Assembly (NCBI RefSeq): GCF_014649535.1
Contig: NZ_BMTF01000026.1
Span: forward strand, 1 to 64,000
Direction: 5' to 3'
Origin: Streptomyces gelaticus
GTDB lineage: Bacteria > Actinomycetota > Actinomycetes > Streptomycetales > Streptomycetaceae
Length of the DNA stretch: 64,000 nt
Shown: positions 50,425-59,876 of the stretch, one piece after another
Position numbering within the stretch: position 1 is the stretch's first letter
Layout of the letters: each line of letters begins with the position of its first letter
The notes under the pieces: generated by a model
Told to the model about the DNA's origin: nothing
Database searches by the model: none
Seen by the model: the letters and a program-made list of their open reading frames with translations, nothing else
Translations under genes and position numbers: made by a program

Positions 50425-52385
50425 TGCTTCGGTTCCTCCTGTACGTCTTGCACGACGGCGAGCAGGGCGCCGACCTCCACCTGGAGGCCGGGGGCGGCGT
50501 GGAGCGCGGTGAGGGTGCCGGAGGCGGGGGCGAGGATGCGGTGTTCCATCTTCATCGCCTCCAGCCAGATCAGGGGCGCTCCGGCCGCGACCGCCGTCCC
50601 GGCGGTGAGGCCTTCGGCGACGCGGACGACGGTGCCGGGCATGGGGGCGAGCAGCGAGCCGGGTTCGGTCCGGTCGGTGGGGTCGGTGAAGCGGGGCAGG
50701 GCGGTGAAGGTGTACGAGCCGCCGGCGGTGTCCACGTACGTCTTGTCGCCGTGGACGGCGATGTCGAAGTGGCGGGTGATGCCGCCGGTTTCGAGGGTGA
50801 CGCGGTCGGGCCCGGCGGCGATGACGCGTTCTCCGGTCTCGGGGACGGGGCCGGTGCGGGTGGTGCGGTAGGCGGGCTCGTGTTCGGTGCCGTCGGGTTC
50901 GGCGCGGTAGCGCTTGGTCCGGGGCTGCGAGGAGATGTTGCGCCAGGCGCCGAGGCGGACGGGGCCCGGTCCGGGGCCGTGCTGCCGGGCGGCGGCGTCG
51001 GCGAGTGCGGCGGCCAGGGCGGCGAGGCGCGGCCCGGCTTCGTCCGGGGCCGGGGCCTGGGTGAGGGCGTCCAGGTGGCGGTCGTAGAAGCCGGTGTCGA
51101 GGCGGGCGGCGAGGAAGTCGGGGTGGCGCAGGGACCGTACGAGCAGCTCGCGGTTGGTGACCGGGCCGTGGATGCGGGCGTCCTCCAGGGCGCGGGTGAG
51201 GAGGCGTACGGCTTCGGTGCGGGTGGGGGCGTGGGCGATGACCTTGGCGAGCATCGGGTCGTAGTGCACGCCGATGGTGTCGCCGCCGGTGTATCCGGTG
51301 TCCAGGCGCAGTCCGGGTGCCTCGGGCACATGGAGTGTGTGCAGTGCTCCGGTCTGCGGCTGCCAGTCGCGGGCGGGGTCCTCGGCGTAGAGACGGGCCT
51401 CGACGGCGTGGCCGTGCGGTGCGGGCGGTGCGGTGTCGGGCAGTGGTTCGCCCTCGGCGATGCGGAGCTGGAGGGCGACGAGGTCGAGTCCGAAGACCGC
51501 TTCGGTGACGGGGTGTTCGACCTGTAGGCGGGTGTTCATCTCCAGGAAGTACGGGCGCCCGTCGGCGGCGAGGAGGAATTCGACGGTGCCCGCGCCCCGG
51601 TAGCCGACGGCCTGCGCGGCGGCCACGGCGGCGTCGTGCAACCGGGTCCGCAGCGCGTCGTCGAGGCCGGGTGCGGGGGCTTCCTCGACGACCTTCTGGT
51701 GGCGTCGCTGGAGGGAGCAGTCGCGGGTGCCGAGCGCCCAGACCCCGCCGTGCCCGTCGGCCATGACCTGGACCTCGACGTGCCGGCCGCGTTCCACGTA
51801 CGGCTCGGCGAAGACCTCGCCGTCCCCGAACGCGGCCGCGGCCTCGGCGGCCGCCGCCGTCAGTTCCGCGGGCAGGTCGGCGAGTTCGCGCACGATCCGC
51901 ATCCCGCGTCCGCCGCCGCCCGCCGCCGCCTTGAGCAGCAGCGGCAGGTCGTCGGCGGTGGCCCGTTCCGGGTCGACGGGGGCGAGCAGCGGCACCCCGG
52001 CGGCGGCCATCAGTTCCTTGGCGCGGGTCTTGGACGCCATCAGTTCGATGGCCTTGACCGGCGGGCCGACCCAGGCGAGCCCGGCGTCCTGCACGGCACG
52101 GGCGAATCCGGCGTTCTCGGAGAGGAAGCCGTAGCCGGGGTGAACGGCGTCGGCACCGGCCGCGAGCGCGGCGCGTACGACGAGGTCGCCGCGGAGGTAG
52201 GTGTCGGCCGGGGCGGCGCCGGGCAGCCGTACGGCGGTGTCGGCCTCCCGCACGTGGAGCGCGCCGGCGTCCGCGTCGGAGTACACCGCGACGGTGGCGA
52301 TGCCGAGCGCGCGGCAGGTGCGGAAGATCCGGCAGGCGATCTCGCCCCTGTTGGCGACGAGGAGCGATCGAATCGTGGCAGGCAT
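50421..52385 (-). CDS. Acyl-CoA carboxylase biotin-carrying subunit (AtuF/LiuD-like)
   Basis: The 654-residue protein has the biotin carboxylase domain (IRSLLVANRGEIACRIFRTC, ATP-grasp Gly-rich GGGGRGMRIV, MNTRLQVEHPVTE), a linker, and the C-terminal biotinyl domain with EAMKMEH, whose Lys carries biotin. With the carboxyltransferase encoded upstream it fixes bicarbonate onto an unsaturated acyl-CoA. ATG 52385 with GGAAAGAG eight bases upstream is preferred. There is a 106-bp gap after the carboxyltransferase gene. Confidence 0.92.
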   Translation of the reverse strand: MPATIRSLLVANRGEIACRIFRTCRALGIATVAVYSDADAGALHVREADTAVRLPGAAPADTYLRGDLVVRAALAAGADAVHPGYGFLSENAGFARAVQDAGLAWVGPPVKAIELMASKTRAKELMAAAGVPLLAPVDPERATADDLPLLLKAAAGGGGRGMRIVRELADLPAELTAAAAEAAAAFGDGEVFAEPYVERGRHVEVQVMADGHGGVWALGTRDCSLQRRHQKVVEEAPAPGLDDALRTRLHDAAVAAAQAVGYRGAGTVEFLLAADGRPYFLEMNTRLQVEHPVTEAVFGLDLVALQLRIAEGEPLPDTAPPAPHGHAVEARLYAEDPARDWQPQTGALHTLHVPEAPGLRLDTGYTGGDTIGVHYDPMLAKVIAHAPTRTEAVRLLTRALEDARIHGPVTNRELLVRSLRHPDFLAARLDTGFYDRHLDALTQAPAPDEAGPRLAALAAALADAAARQHGPGPGPVRLGAWRNISSQPRTKRYRAEPDGTEHEPAYRTTRTGPVPETGERVIAAGPDRVTLETGGITRHFDIAVHGDKTYVDTAGGSYTFTALPRFTDPTDRTEPGSLLAPMPGTVVRVAEGLTAGTAVAAGAPLIWLEAMKMEHRILAPASGTLTALHAAPGLQVEVGALLAVVQDVQEEPKQ

Positions 52386-52491
52386 GAGAAAGACTCTTTC
52401 CACTAGGACACCGCAACCATCAATTGAGGAACCCCTGCGGCGAGCAACCCCCTCCGCGAGAGCGGCGGCGGTTCAGCCGCAAAAGACGTCC

Positions 52492-54090
52492 TCACATCCG
52501 GAAGATGCCGAAGCCACCGCGGGCGCCTTCGACCGGGGCGGTGTGGATCGCGGACAGGCACATCCCGAGGACGGTCCTGGTGTCGCGCGGGTCGATGACC
52601 CCGTCGTCGTACAGCCGCCCGGAGAGGAACACGGGCAGCGACTCGGACTCGATCTGCTGCTCGACCATGGCGCGCAGTCCGGCGTCGGCCTCGTCGTCGT
52701 AGGGCTGCCCCTTCGCGGCGGCGGAGGCACGGGCGACGATGGACAGCACCCCGGCGAGCTGCTGCGGGCCCATGACGGCGGACTTGCTGCCGGGCCAGGC
52801 GAAGAGGAAGCGCGGGTCGTACGCCCGGCCGCACATGCCGTAGTGCCCGGCCCCGTACGAGGCGCCCATCAGCACGGACAGGTGCGGGACCTTCGAGTTC
52901 GACACCGCGTTGATCATCATCGCGCCGTGCTTGATGATGCCGCCCTGCTCGTACTCCTTGCCGACCATGTAGCCGGTGGTGTTGTGCAGGAAGACCAGCG
53001 GGATGTCGCGCTGGTTGGCGAGCTGGATGAACTGGGCGGCCTTCTGCGACTCCTCGCTGAACAGCACGCCCTGCGCGTTGGCGAGGATGCCGACGGGGTA
53101 GCCGTGGAGCCTCGCCCAGCCGGTCACGAGGCTGGTCCCGTACAGCGGTTTGAACGCGTCGAAGTCGGAGCCGTCGACGAGCCGGGCGATGACCTCGCGC
53201 GGGTCGAAGGGCACCTTCAGGTCGCCGGGCACGATGCCGATCAGCTCGTCCTGGTCGTACTTCGGCGGCTCGGCGGGGCCCGGATCGGCGTGCGCCTTGC
53301 GCCAGTTGAGGCGGGCGACGATCCGGCGGGCCTGGCGCAGCGCGTCCTGCTCGTCGACGGCGAAGTGGTCGGCGAGCCCGGAGGTGCGGGCGTGCATCTC
53401 GGCGCCTCCGAGCGATTCGTCGTCGCTCTCCTCGCCGGTCGCCATCTTGACCAGGGGCGGTCCGCCGAGGAAGACCTTGGACCGTTCCTTGATCATGACG
53501 GTGTGGTCGGACATGCCCGGGACGTACGCCCCGCCCGCGGTCGAGTTCCCGAAGACGACGGCGACGGTCGGGATTCCGGCCGCGGAGAGCCGGGTGAGGT
53601 CGCGGAACAGTGCCCCGCCAGGGATGAAGATCTCCTTCTGCGAGGGGAGGTCGGCGCCGCCCGACTCGACGAGGCTGATGCAGGGCAGCCGGTTGGCGAA
53701 GGCGATCTCGTTGGCCCGCAGAGCCTTCTTCAGGGTCCAGGGGTTGGAGGCGCCGCCGCGTACGGTCGGGTCGTTGGCGGTGATCAGACACTCCACGCCC
53801 TCGATCACCCCGATCCCGGTGACGATCGAGGCGCCGACCGCATAGTCGCTGCCCCAGGCGGCGAGCGGCGAGAGCTCCAGGAACGGGGTGTCCTCGTCGA
53901 TCAGCAGCTCGATCCGCTCCCGGGCCAGGAGCTTGCCGCGCGCGCGGTGCCGTGCCACGTACTTCTCACCGCCGCCCGCCTGTGCCTTGGTGTGTTCGGC
54001 GGCCAGTTCGTCGAGTTTCGCGAGCATGGCCGTGCGGTTCGCGGCGTATTCGGGGCTCGCGGTGTCGAGCGCGGTGGGCAGGACGGTCAT
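52492..54090 (-). CDS. Acyl-CoA carboxylase carboxyltransferase (AtuC/LiuB-like)
   Basis: The 532-residue protein is a carboxyltransferase: KYVARHRARGKLLARERIEL, RGGASNPWTLKKALRANEIA, VVFGNSTAGGAYVPGMSDHT and SYGAGHYGMCGRAYDPRFLF. It accepts CO2 from the biotinyl subunit onto geranyl-CoA, methylcrotonyl-CoA or a relative. It starts at ATG 54090, overlapping the AtuA stop. It cannot be assigned to Atu or Liu type by sequence alone; AtuA next to it favours the Atu type. Confidence 0.9.
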   Translation of the reverse strand: MTVLPTALDTASPEYAANRTAMLAKLDELAAEHTKAQAGGGEKYVARHRARGKLLARERIELLIDEDTPFLELSPLAAWGSDYAVGASIVTGIGVIEGVECLITANDPTVRGGASNPWTLKKALRANEIAFANRLPCISLVESGGADLPSQKEIFIPGGALFRDLTRLSAAGIPTVAVVFGNSTAGGAYVPGMSDHTVMIKERSKVFLGGPPLVKMATGEESDDESLGGAEMHARTSGLADHFAVDEQDALRQARRIVARLNWRKAHADPGPAEPPKYDQDELIGIVPGDLKVPFDPREVIARLVDGSDFDAFKPLYGTSLVTGWARLHGYPVGILANAQGVLFSEESQKAAQFIQLANQRDIPLVFLHNTTGYMVGKEYEQGGIIKHGAMMINAVSNSKVPHLSVLMGASYGAGHYGMCGRAYDPRFLFAWPGSKSAVMGPQQLAGVLSIVARASAAAKGQPYDDEADAGLRAMVEQQIESESLPVFLSGRLYDDGVIDPRDTRTVLGMCLSAIHTAPVEGARGGFGIFRM

Positions 54091-55802
54091 GCGTTGGCCT
54101 CCGGTGCGTGGACGGTCTCCAGCAGCGATACGGGAATGGGCAGGTGCCGGGAGCGCAGCCACTCCCCCACCGCCTTGGCCTGCGGATCGAACCGGTGCCG
54201 GGCGGCCACGCCCTCGCCCAGCAGCCCGTGAACGGTGAAGTTCAGAGCGCGGAGGTTCGGCAGGACATGGCGTACGACGGTGAGGTCCGCGGTCTCCGGC
54301 AGCAGTTCACAAAACCGTTCGACGGTCAGTTCATGGGCCAGCCACCGCCAGGCGTCGTCGTCGACGGCCCACACGCCCACGTTGGCGTCCCCGCCCTTGT
54401 CGCCGCTGCGGGCGCCCGCGATCCGGCCGAGCGGGGCGGTACGGGTGGGTCCGGGGTCCGGCAGGGGTTCGGGCAGCGGCGGTTCACCGGCGTCCCGGAG
54501 CGGGCACGTCACGGCGGGAGGCGCCAGCTCCTGCCGCCGTCCGTCGGGGAGCACGGCGGTGTGCGGGACCTCGTCGGCCGGTACGTACCGGGCCTCGAAC
54601 ACCCCGTACGGCGCGCCCTTGCCGGGTGGGGCGGTGACGTGGAAGCCGGGATAGCTGCCGAGCGCGAGCTCGATCGCGGCACCGGAGACCGCGCGTCCGA
54701 CGGTCTCCGGGTCCCGGTCGCGGACGACGAGCCGGAGCAGGGCGCTCGCGCTCTCCTCGGTGGCGGCGTCGGCCCGGTCGGTCCGGGACAGCTCCCAGCG
54801 CACCTCGTCGGGTTCGGCGCCCGAGCGGGCGAGCGCGTCGGCGAACTGTGCCTGCACCAGGTGTGCCTTGGCCTCGATGTCGAGGCCGGTGAGCACGAAG
54901 ACGACCTCGTTGCGCCAGCCACCGAGCCGGTTCAGCCCGACCTTGAGGGTGGGCGGCGGGGCCTCGCCGCGCACCCCGCAGATGCGCACCCGGTCGGGTC
55001 CGTCCTGGGTCAGCGTCACGGTGTCGAGCCGGGCGGTGACGTCCGGCCCCGCGTACCGGGCGCCTCCGGTCTCGTACAGCAGCTGGGCGGTGACGGTGCC
55101 GAGGTCGACGACTCCGCCGGTGCCGTCGTGCTTGGTGATGACGGACGAGCCGTCGGCGTGGATCTCGGCGACGGGGAAGCCGGGCCGGCGCAGGTCGTGG
55201 TCCCGGAAGAACGAGTAGTTCCCGCCGGTGGCCTGGGTGCCGCACTCCAGGACGTGTCCGGCGACGACGGCCCCGGCGAGCGCGTCGAGATCGCCGGGCC
55301 CCCAGCCGAACCGGGCCGCGGCGGGTCCGGTGACGAGAGCCGCGTCGGTGACCCGTCCGGTGACGACGACGTCCGCGCCCGCGTCGAGGCAGGCGGCGAT
55401 CCCGGCGCCGCCGAGGTAGGCGTTGGCGGTGAGGAACCCCTCGGGCACGGGGAGGCTGTCGCCCTCCACATGGGCGACGCGCACGGGGACGCCGACCTTC
55501 TGCGCCAACTCCCGCACGGTGTCGGCCAGTCCGGCCGGGTTGAGCCCGCCCGCGTTGGCGACGATCTTCACCCCGCGCTCGTGGGCGAGCCCGAGGCCCT
55601 CCTCCAACTGGCGCAGGAAGGTGGTGGCGTAGCCGCGCGCGGGGTCCTTGAGCCTGCTCCGGCCGAGGATGAGCATGGTCAGCTCGGCGAGGTAGTCCCC
55701 GGTGAGGACGTCGAGAGGGCCGCCGGTGAGCATCTCGCGGACGGCGTCGAAGCGGTCGCCGTAGAACCCGGAGGCGTTGCCGATTCGCAGTGGTGCGGTC
55801 AC
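54087..55802 (-). CDS. AtuA family (DUF1446) protein
   Basis: The 571-residue protein begins LRIGNASGFYGDRFDAVREM with GDYLAELTMLILGRSRLKDP and ETGGARYAGPDVTARLDTV, characteristic of the acyclic terpene utilisation AtuA family (DUF1446). A C-terminal extension follows with GRIAGARSGDKGGDANVGVW. The exact function is not known, but it always goes with Atu-type carboxylases. GTG 55802 overlaps the stop of the gene before it and its own end overlaps the carboxyltransferase start, so translation is coupled. Confidence 0.87.
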   Translation of the reverse strand: MTAPLRIGNASGFYGDRFDAVREMLTGGPLDVLTGDYLAELTMLILGRSRLKDPARGYATTFLRQLEEGLGLAHERGVKIVANAGGLNPAGLADTVRELAQKVGVPVRVAHVEGDSLPVPEGFLTANAYLGGAGIAACLDAGADVVVTGRVTDAALVTGPAAARFGWGPGDLDALAGAVVAGHVLECGTQATGGNYSFFRDHDLRRPGFPVAEIHADGSSVITKHDGTGGVVDLGTVTAQLLYETGGARYAGPDVTARLDTVTLTQDGPDRVRICGVRGEAPPPTLKVGLNRLGGWRNEVVFVLTGLDIEAKAHLVQAQFADALARSGAEPDEVRWELSRTDRADAATEESASALLRLVVRDRDPETVGRAVSGAAIELALGSYPGFHVTAPPGKGAPYGVFEARYVPADEVPHTAVLPDGRRQELAPPAVTCPLRDAGEPPLPEPLPDPGPTRTAPLGRIAGARSGDKGGDANVGVWAVDDDAWRWLAHELTVERFCELLPETADLTVVRHVLPNLRALNFTVHGLLGEGVAARHRFDPQAKAVGEWLRSRHLPIPVSLLETVHAPEANA

Positions 55803-56596
55803 TTGTCTTCTCCCCGGGGTGCGCGGCCCGGTCCGGCGGGCCCGGCGAAGGCCTGGGCGATGTCGAGCCACTGGTCGGCGTCGGGGCCGGCCGCCCGGAC
55901 GGCGAGGTCGTCGCGGTGGGCGCGCTGGGTGACCAGGAGGCAGAAGTCGAGGAGCGGGCCGGTGACACGCTGCGGCGCGTCCGACGCCCCGAAGGCGATC
56001 AACTCGCTGTCAGATCCTCGGAGTTCCACCCGGAACTCCTCCTCGGGCGCCTTGATCCCCCGTACCAGATAGGCGTAGTCGCGGGCCCGCACCCCGATCC
56101 GGGCGACGTGCCGCAGCCGGGCGGTGGGGGTCCTGGTGACTCCGAGGGCGTCGGCGATGTCCTGGCCGTGCGCCCAGGTCTCCATGATCCGGGCGGTCGC
56201 CATGGACGCGACGCTCATCGGCGGCCCGTACCAGGGGATGCGCGTGCCCGCCGGAGCGTCCCGCAGCGCCGCCTCCAGCCGCTCCCGCCCGCCGCGCCAC
56301 CGCGCGAGCAGGGCCTGAGGGGCCAGGGCGGCGGTGATCTCCTCGGCGCCCCGGTCGACGAAGGACTCGGGCGCCTCCATGGCCCTGGCCGCCTCCCCCG
56401 CGAAGGCGTCGGCATCGGTGGCGGCCAGCAGCGCGACCTCGTCGGCCCAGGTGAGATGGGCGATCTGATGCGCGATGCTCCAGCCGGGCGCGGGCGTCGG
56501 CACGGCCCACTGCTCGGCGGTCAACCCCCGCACCAGTACGTCGAGTTCATCGCTCTCGTCGCGCAGATCGTCGATCACGGCTGCGACTTGGGACAC
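55799..56596 (-). CDS. TIGR03084-type mycothiol/maleylpyruvate-isomerase-like protein
   Basis: The 265-residue protein has the DinB/MDMPI fold with the metal-ligand pattern PGWSIAHQIAHLTWADEV and METWAHGQDIADALG. This family (TIGR03084) is mycothiol-linked in actinobacteria. As the first gene of the Atu-like operon it may detoxify or isomerise a CoA-derived intermediate. GTG 56596 follows GAGGGGAG; the 23 codons upstream are less likely to be translated. Confidence 0.83.
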   Translation of the reverse strand: MSQVAAVIDDLRDESDELDVLVRGLTAEQWAVPTPAPGWSIAHQIAHLTWADEVALLAATDADAFAGEAARAMEAPESFVDRGAEEITAALAPQALLARWRGGRERLEAALRDAPAGTRIPWYGPPMSVASMATARIMETWAHGQDIADALGVTRTPTARLRHVARIGVRARDYAYLVRGIKAPEEEFRVELRGSDSELIAFGASDAPQRVTGPLLDFCLLVTQRAHRDDLAVRAAGPDADQWLDIAQAFAGPAGPGRAPRGEDK

Positions 56597-56656
56597 GGTG
56601 CGCTCCCCTCGGGGCGTGGCGGTGTGCCCAGGATCATGGCAGCGGAGCAATAAACA

Positions 56657-56670
56657 AGCAAGCATGCTTG
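56657..56670. promoter_or_regulatory. Perfect palindrome GCAAGCATGCTTGC, likely TetR operator
   Basis: The 14-bp palindrome is perfect and lies 61 bp upstream of the first gene of the Atu-like operon, which ends with a TetR gene. Operators with AAGCAAGCATGCTTGC cores are typical of acyl-CoA-responsive TetR proteins. Confidence 0.65.
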
Positions 56671-56770
56671 CATTATTTTCCGCAGTATCCCGTTACGCCC
56701 CCGGCGGGCGCCGCCCCTGCGGCATTACGCTCGTCGCCATCGACGACACGACGCACGGGGGGCGACGCAC

Positions 56771-57289
56771 ATGGAGCGTTCGAGAGGGCCGAGTCGTCGC
56801 ACCTGGCTGTCGCTGGGCATCGGCGCCGTGGCGGCGGCCGCGGTCGGGGGGACGGTGTACGCATCCGCAGACGGCCCCGTGCCGGACCGCGAGCGGGTAC
56901 GGACGGATCTCGCCCCGCTGCGGCGCAGGTTCGGCGAGGCGGGGCGGCTGAGCGGGGCGCACTGGCTGGCGTACGACCGGGACGCGGAGGGCCGTTCGTA
57001 TCTGCCGAGCCCGGACCCGCGGTACCGGGTGGTGGGTACGGCCCGGCTGCCCGCCGGGACCGCGGCCCGGACCGTGGCGGACCCGGCGCACGCCTTCGGA
57101 CCGGCCGCACCGCACGGGGTGCCGGACGTGCTGGCCGGGTTCCTGCCCGCGCACGCGCGGTGGATGACCAGCGCCTCCTATGACGCGCTGCTCCTGGGCC
57201 CCGGCCCGGTGGACGACCTGACGCAGGGGCGGTTCTTCCTCGACGCGGCGACGGACAGCCTGTACTTCGACACCGTCAACCCGGAGTGA
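56771..57289 (+). CDS. Exported protein of unknown function
   Basis: The 172-residue protein begins MERSRGPSRRTWLSLGIGAV, with a twin-Arg-like RR and a hydrophobic stretch to about residue 33, so it is exported or membrane-anchored. The rest (YDRDAEGRSYLPSPDPRYRV, DDLTQGRFFLDAATDSLYFD) is unfamiliar to me. It is divergent from the Atu-like operon and converges with the DUF3592 gene. Confidence 0.7.
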   Translation: MERSRGPSRRTWLSLGIGAVAAAAVGGTVYASADGPVPDRERVRTDLAPLRRRFGEAGRLSGAHWLAYDRDAEGRSYLPSPDPRYRVVGTARLPAGTAARTVADPAHAFGPAAPHGVPDVLAGFLPAHARWMTSASYDALLLGPGPVDDLTQGRFFLDAATDSLYFDTVNPE

Positions 57290-57317
57290 GGCCGAACGCG
57301 GCAGAGGGCCCGGCGGA

Positions 57318-57746
57318 TCAGGCGACCACGGCGATGACGACCGCCGAGATCGCGGCGAAGACTGCGCCCACCCCGGTGATCACGGTCCTGGCGTGGCGCA
57401 TACCGAAGGACGGGGCACGGGTCGTCGCGCCCTCGGGGTTCGCGGCGCTGTAGTGGACGGTCACGAAGTCGCCCTTGGCCGGCGTGAGGCGGGACCGGCG
57501 CTCCTCGAAGCTCACTGCGCGCCCGTCTCCGGTACGGAACTCCAGGGTGGGGTGGGTGTACAGGACGGGGCCGCCCTCGGGGCTCTGGACCTCCTCGGTG
57601 CGCAGGGAGATGCACCGGGCCTCGGCGGTGAGCCCCTCGGCCCAGGCGGCCCGGAGCCGTGGGCCCTGGAGCTGCCGGTCCAGGTTCCTCCCGAACATCA
57701 CGGCCGCGCCCATGGCGACGACGAAATAGACGGCGGCGACGACCAT
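57318..57746 (-). CDS. DUF3592 membrane protein
   Basis: The 142-residue protein has one membrane helix at each end (MVVAAVYFVVAMGAAVMFGR and TVITGVGAVFAAISAVVIAV) and a central extracytoplasmic beta part with YTHPTLEFRTGDGRAVSFEE and GDFVTVHYSAANPEGA. This is the usual form of DUF3592, whose function is unknown. Confidence 0.75.
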   Translation of the reverse strand: MVVAAVYFVVAMGAAVMFGRNLDRQLQGPRLRAAWAEGLTAEARCISLRTEEVQSPEGGPVLYTHPTLEFRTGDGRAVSFEERRSRLTPAKGDFVTVHYSAANPEGATTRAPSFGMRHARTVITGVGAVFAAISAVVIAVVA

Positions 57747-57791
57747 GGGCTCCCCCGGCGGGATCTCGCGTGACGGGCCGCCATGATCCCG

Positions 57792-57827
57792 CGTCCGGGG
57801 CGGGCCGACAAGGGCCCGCCCCGGACG
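57792..57827. terminator. 15-bp perfect terminator hairpin
   Basis: Positions 57792-57806 pair perfectly with 57813-57827 around a 6-nt loop. The hairpin directly follows the stop of the EamA transporter gene (minus strand). Confidence 0.7.
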
Positions 57828-58796
57828 TCAGGCGCGTTCCCTCGGCCCCGCGCGCCGGGCCTGACTGCGTACCGCGCCCATGCTCGCCCCGATGACGAGC
57901 GCGATCGCCAGCGCGTCGGTGGTCGTCAGGGCCTGGCCGAGGATCAGGAAGCCGGCCGTGGCCGCGATCGCCGGTTCCAGGCTCATCAGTATCGCGAAGG
58001 TGGGCGCGGGCAGGCGGCGCAGCGCCATGAGTTCGAGGGTGTACGGAAGCACCGAGCTCAGCAGCGCCACCGCCGCGCCCAGCGCCAGCGTGGACGGGAC
58101 CAGCAGCTTGGAGCCCGACTCCATGACGCCGAGGGGCAATGAGAGGAGCGCGGCGACGACCAGGGCCAGGGCCAGTCCGTCCGCCTGGGGGAAGCGGCGG
58201 CCGGTGCGGGCGCTGAAGGCGATGTACGTCGCCCACATCGCGCCCGCGCCGAGCGCGTAGGCGGCGCCGACCGGGTCGAGGCGGTCGAAGCCGCCCCCGC
58301 TCAGCAGCACGACGCCGCCCAGCGCGAGCCCGGCCCAGACCAGGTTGCTCAGGCGGCGGGAGGCGAACACCGAGAGGGCGAGCGGGCCCAGCACCTCCAG
58401 GGTGACGGCCGCGCCCAGCGGAATGCGGTCGGCCGCCTGGTAGAAGAGCGTGTTCATGCCGCCCATGGCCAGCCCGAAGGCGAGGACCGTGCCCCAGTCG
58501 GCGCGCCGGTAGCCGCGCAGCTTCGGGCGGCAGACGACCAGCATGACGAGCGCGGCCACGGCCAGGCGCAGGGTGACGACGCCGAGCGCTCCGGCCCTCG
58601 GCATCAGCAGGACCGCGACGGCGGAGCCGAACTGGAGGGAGAGGCCGCCCGCGACCACCAGCGCGACCGGTGCGAGCGCCGTGCCCCGGCTCCTGGGGAC
58701 CGCGGGGCCCAGGGCGGAGGCCGCCTCTGGTACGGCGACGGCCGCGGCCCGCTCCACGGCCACAGCGGCCCCTGCTGCACTGCGCTGGTCGTCCAC
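57828..58796 (-). CDS. EamA-family transporter (RhtA-like)
   Basis: The 322-residue protein has ten membrane helices in two five-helix EamA repeats (PVALVVAGGLSLQFGSAVAV, YALGAGAMWATYIAFSARTG), with family motifs GPLALSVFASRR and SLEPAIAATAGFLILGQ. It probably exports amino acids or related metabolites. GTG 58796 follows GGGAGGAAC and is preferred to the upstream start. It is divergent from a LysR gene, the usual arrangement for regulated exporters. Confidence 0.86.
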   Translation of the reverse strand: MDDQRSAAGAAVAVERAAAVAVPEAASALGPAVPRSRGTALAPVALVVAGGLSLQFGSAVAVLLMPRAGALGVVTLRLAVAALVMLVVCRPKLRGYRRADWGTVLAFGLAMGGMNTLFYQAADRIPLGAAVTLEVLGPLALSVFASRRLSNLVWAGLALGGVVLLSGGGFDRLDPVGAAYALGAGAMWATYIAFSARTGRRFPQADGLALALVVAALLSLPLGVMESGSKLLVPSTLALGAAVALLSSVLPYTLELMALRRLPAPTFAILMSLEPAIAATAGFLILGQALTTTDALAIALVIGASMGAVRSQARRAGPRERA

Positions 58797-58946
58797 CTGC
58801 GGTGTTCCTCCCGAATCCGATAGTTCAACCCAATGAACCATTCGATTGAAAATACTGCACTGCGCTCGTGCGGTACGTCCCCTTACGGTAGGTACCTCCG
58901 CGTGCCATGTGAAATGTCGATCGCGCTCCGGTTATGCTCCCCGCGC

Positions 58947-59876
58947 ATGAGCATCGGGCGATCCGGGGAAAGCGCTGGTCGCGGTATCGAAGTGCGGCAT
59001 CTGCGCGCCTTCCTCGCCGTGGCCGACGAGGGCAACGTCACCCGTGCCGCCGCCCGCCTCCGCCTCACCCAGCCCGCGGTCTCCCGCACCCTCGCCGCCC
59101 TGGAACAGCACCTCGGCGTCCGGCTCGTCGACCGGTCCACCCACCATCTCGCCCTCACCCCCGAAGGCGTCGTCTTCCGCGACAAGGCCGCCGCCGCGGT
59201 CGCCGCCTTCGACGAGGCGCTCGACTCCGGCGGACTGCGTCACTGGCCGCTGCGGCTCGGGCACGCCTGGTCCGCGTTCGGCCCGTACACCACGCCGCTG
59301 CTGCGCCGCTGGCAGGAGCTGTATCCCCGGACCCCGCTCGAACTGCTGCGGATCGACGACCGCACCGCCGGACTCACCCGCGGCGAGGTCGATGCCGCGC
59401 TGCTGCGCGGGCCCGTCGAGGCGCCCGGCCTCGTCACCGAGGTGCTGTTCGAAGAGGAGCGGGTGGCGGCGGTGGCGGCGGACGGGCCGCTCGCGGGCCG
59501 CGCCACGCTCCGGCTCGCCGACCTGGCGGACGAGACCGTCGTCCTCAACACCGTCTCGGGCACCACGACCGTCGACCTGTGGCCACCGGACGGCCGGCCC
59601 GCCGCCACGCTCACCGTCGCCAACACCGACGACTGGCTGACCGCCATCGCGGCCGGCCGCGGCGTCGGGGTCTCCGCCGCGTCCACCGCCGGCATGCATC
59701 CGCACTCCGGCGTCGCCTACCGCCCGCTCGTCGACGCACCCTCCGTACCCGTACTGCTGGCCCGGCGGGACGCCCCCGGCCATCCGGAACTGCCCGTGCT
59801 CGCCGCCCTCGCCCACGAGATCGTGCGACAGGGCATCGCACCACCAGCGGCCGGGGATCTTGCGCAGGGAGGGTGA
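58947..59876 (+). CDS. LysR-family regulator, divergent from EamA exporter
   Basis: The 309-residue protein has the LysR HTH (VRHLRAFLAVADEGNVTRAA, QPAVSRTLAALEQHLGVRLV) and effector domain (WPLRLGHAWSAFGPYTTPLL). ATG 58947 gives a normal N-terminus; the 38 codons open upstream overlap the shared promoter region. It most likely controls the EamA exporter gene on the other strand. Confidence 0.87.
   Translation: MSIGRSGESAGRGIEVRHLRAFLAVADEGNVTRAAARLRLTQPAVSRTLAALEQHLGVRLVDRSTHHLALTPEGVVFRDKAAAAVAAFDEALDSGGLRHWPLRLGHAWSAFGPYTTPLLRRWQELYPRTPLELLRIDDRTAGLTRGEVDAALLRGPVEAPGLVTEVLFEEERVAAVAADGPLAGRATLRLADLADETVVLNTVSGTTTVDLWPPDGRPAATLTVANTDDWLTAIAAGRGVGVSAASTAGMHPHSGVAYRPLVDAPSVPVLLARRDAPGHPELPVLAALAHEIVRQGIAPPAAGDLAQGG

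Noticed and set aside
49264..52416. 1050-codon frame joining two proteins
   Set aside because: The upstream part is an Arg/Pro-rich shadow of the biotin carboxylase gene. The real dehydrogenase starts at ATG 50424.
47702..56596. Complete leucine (Liu) degradation operon
   Set aside because: No HMG-CoA lyase or isovaleryl-specific features are present, and the DUF1446 AtuA protein points to the Atu type.
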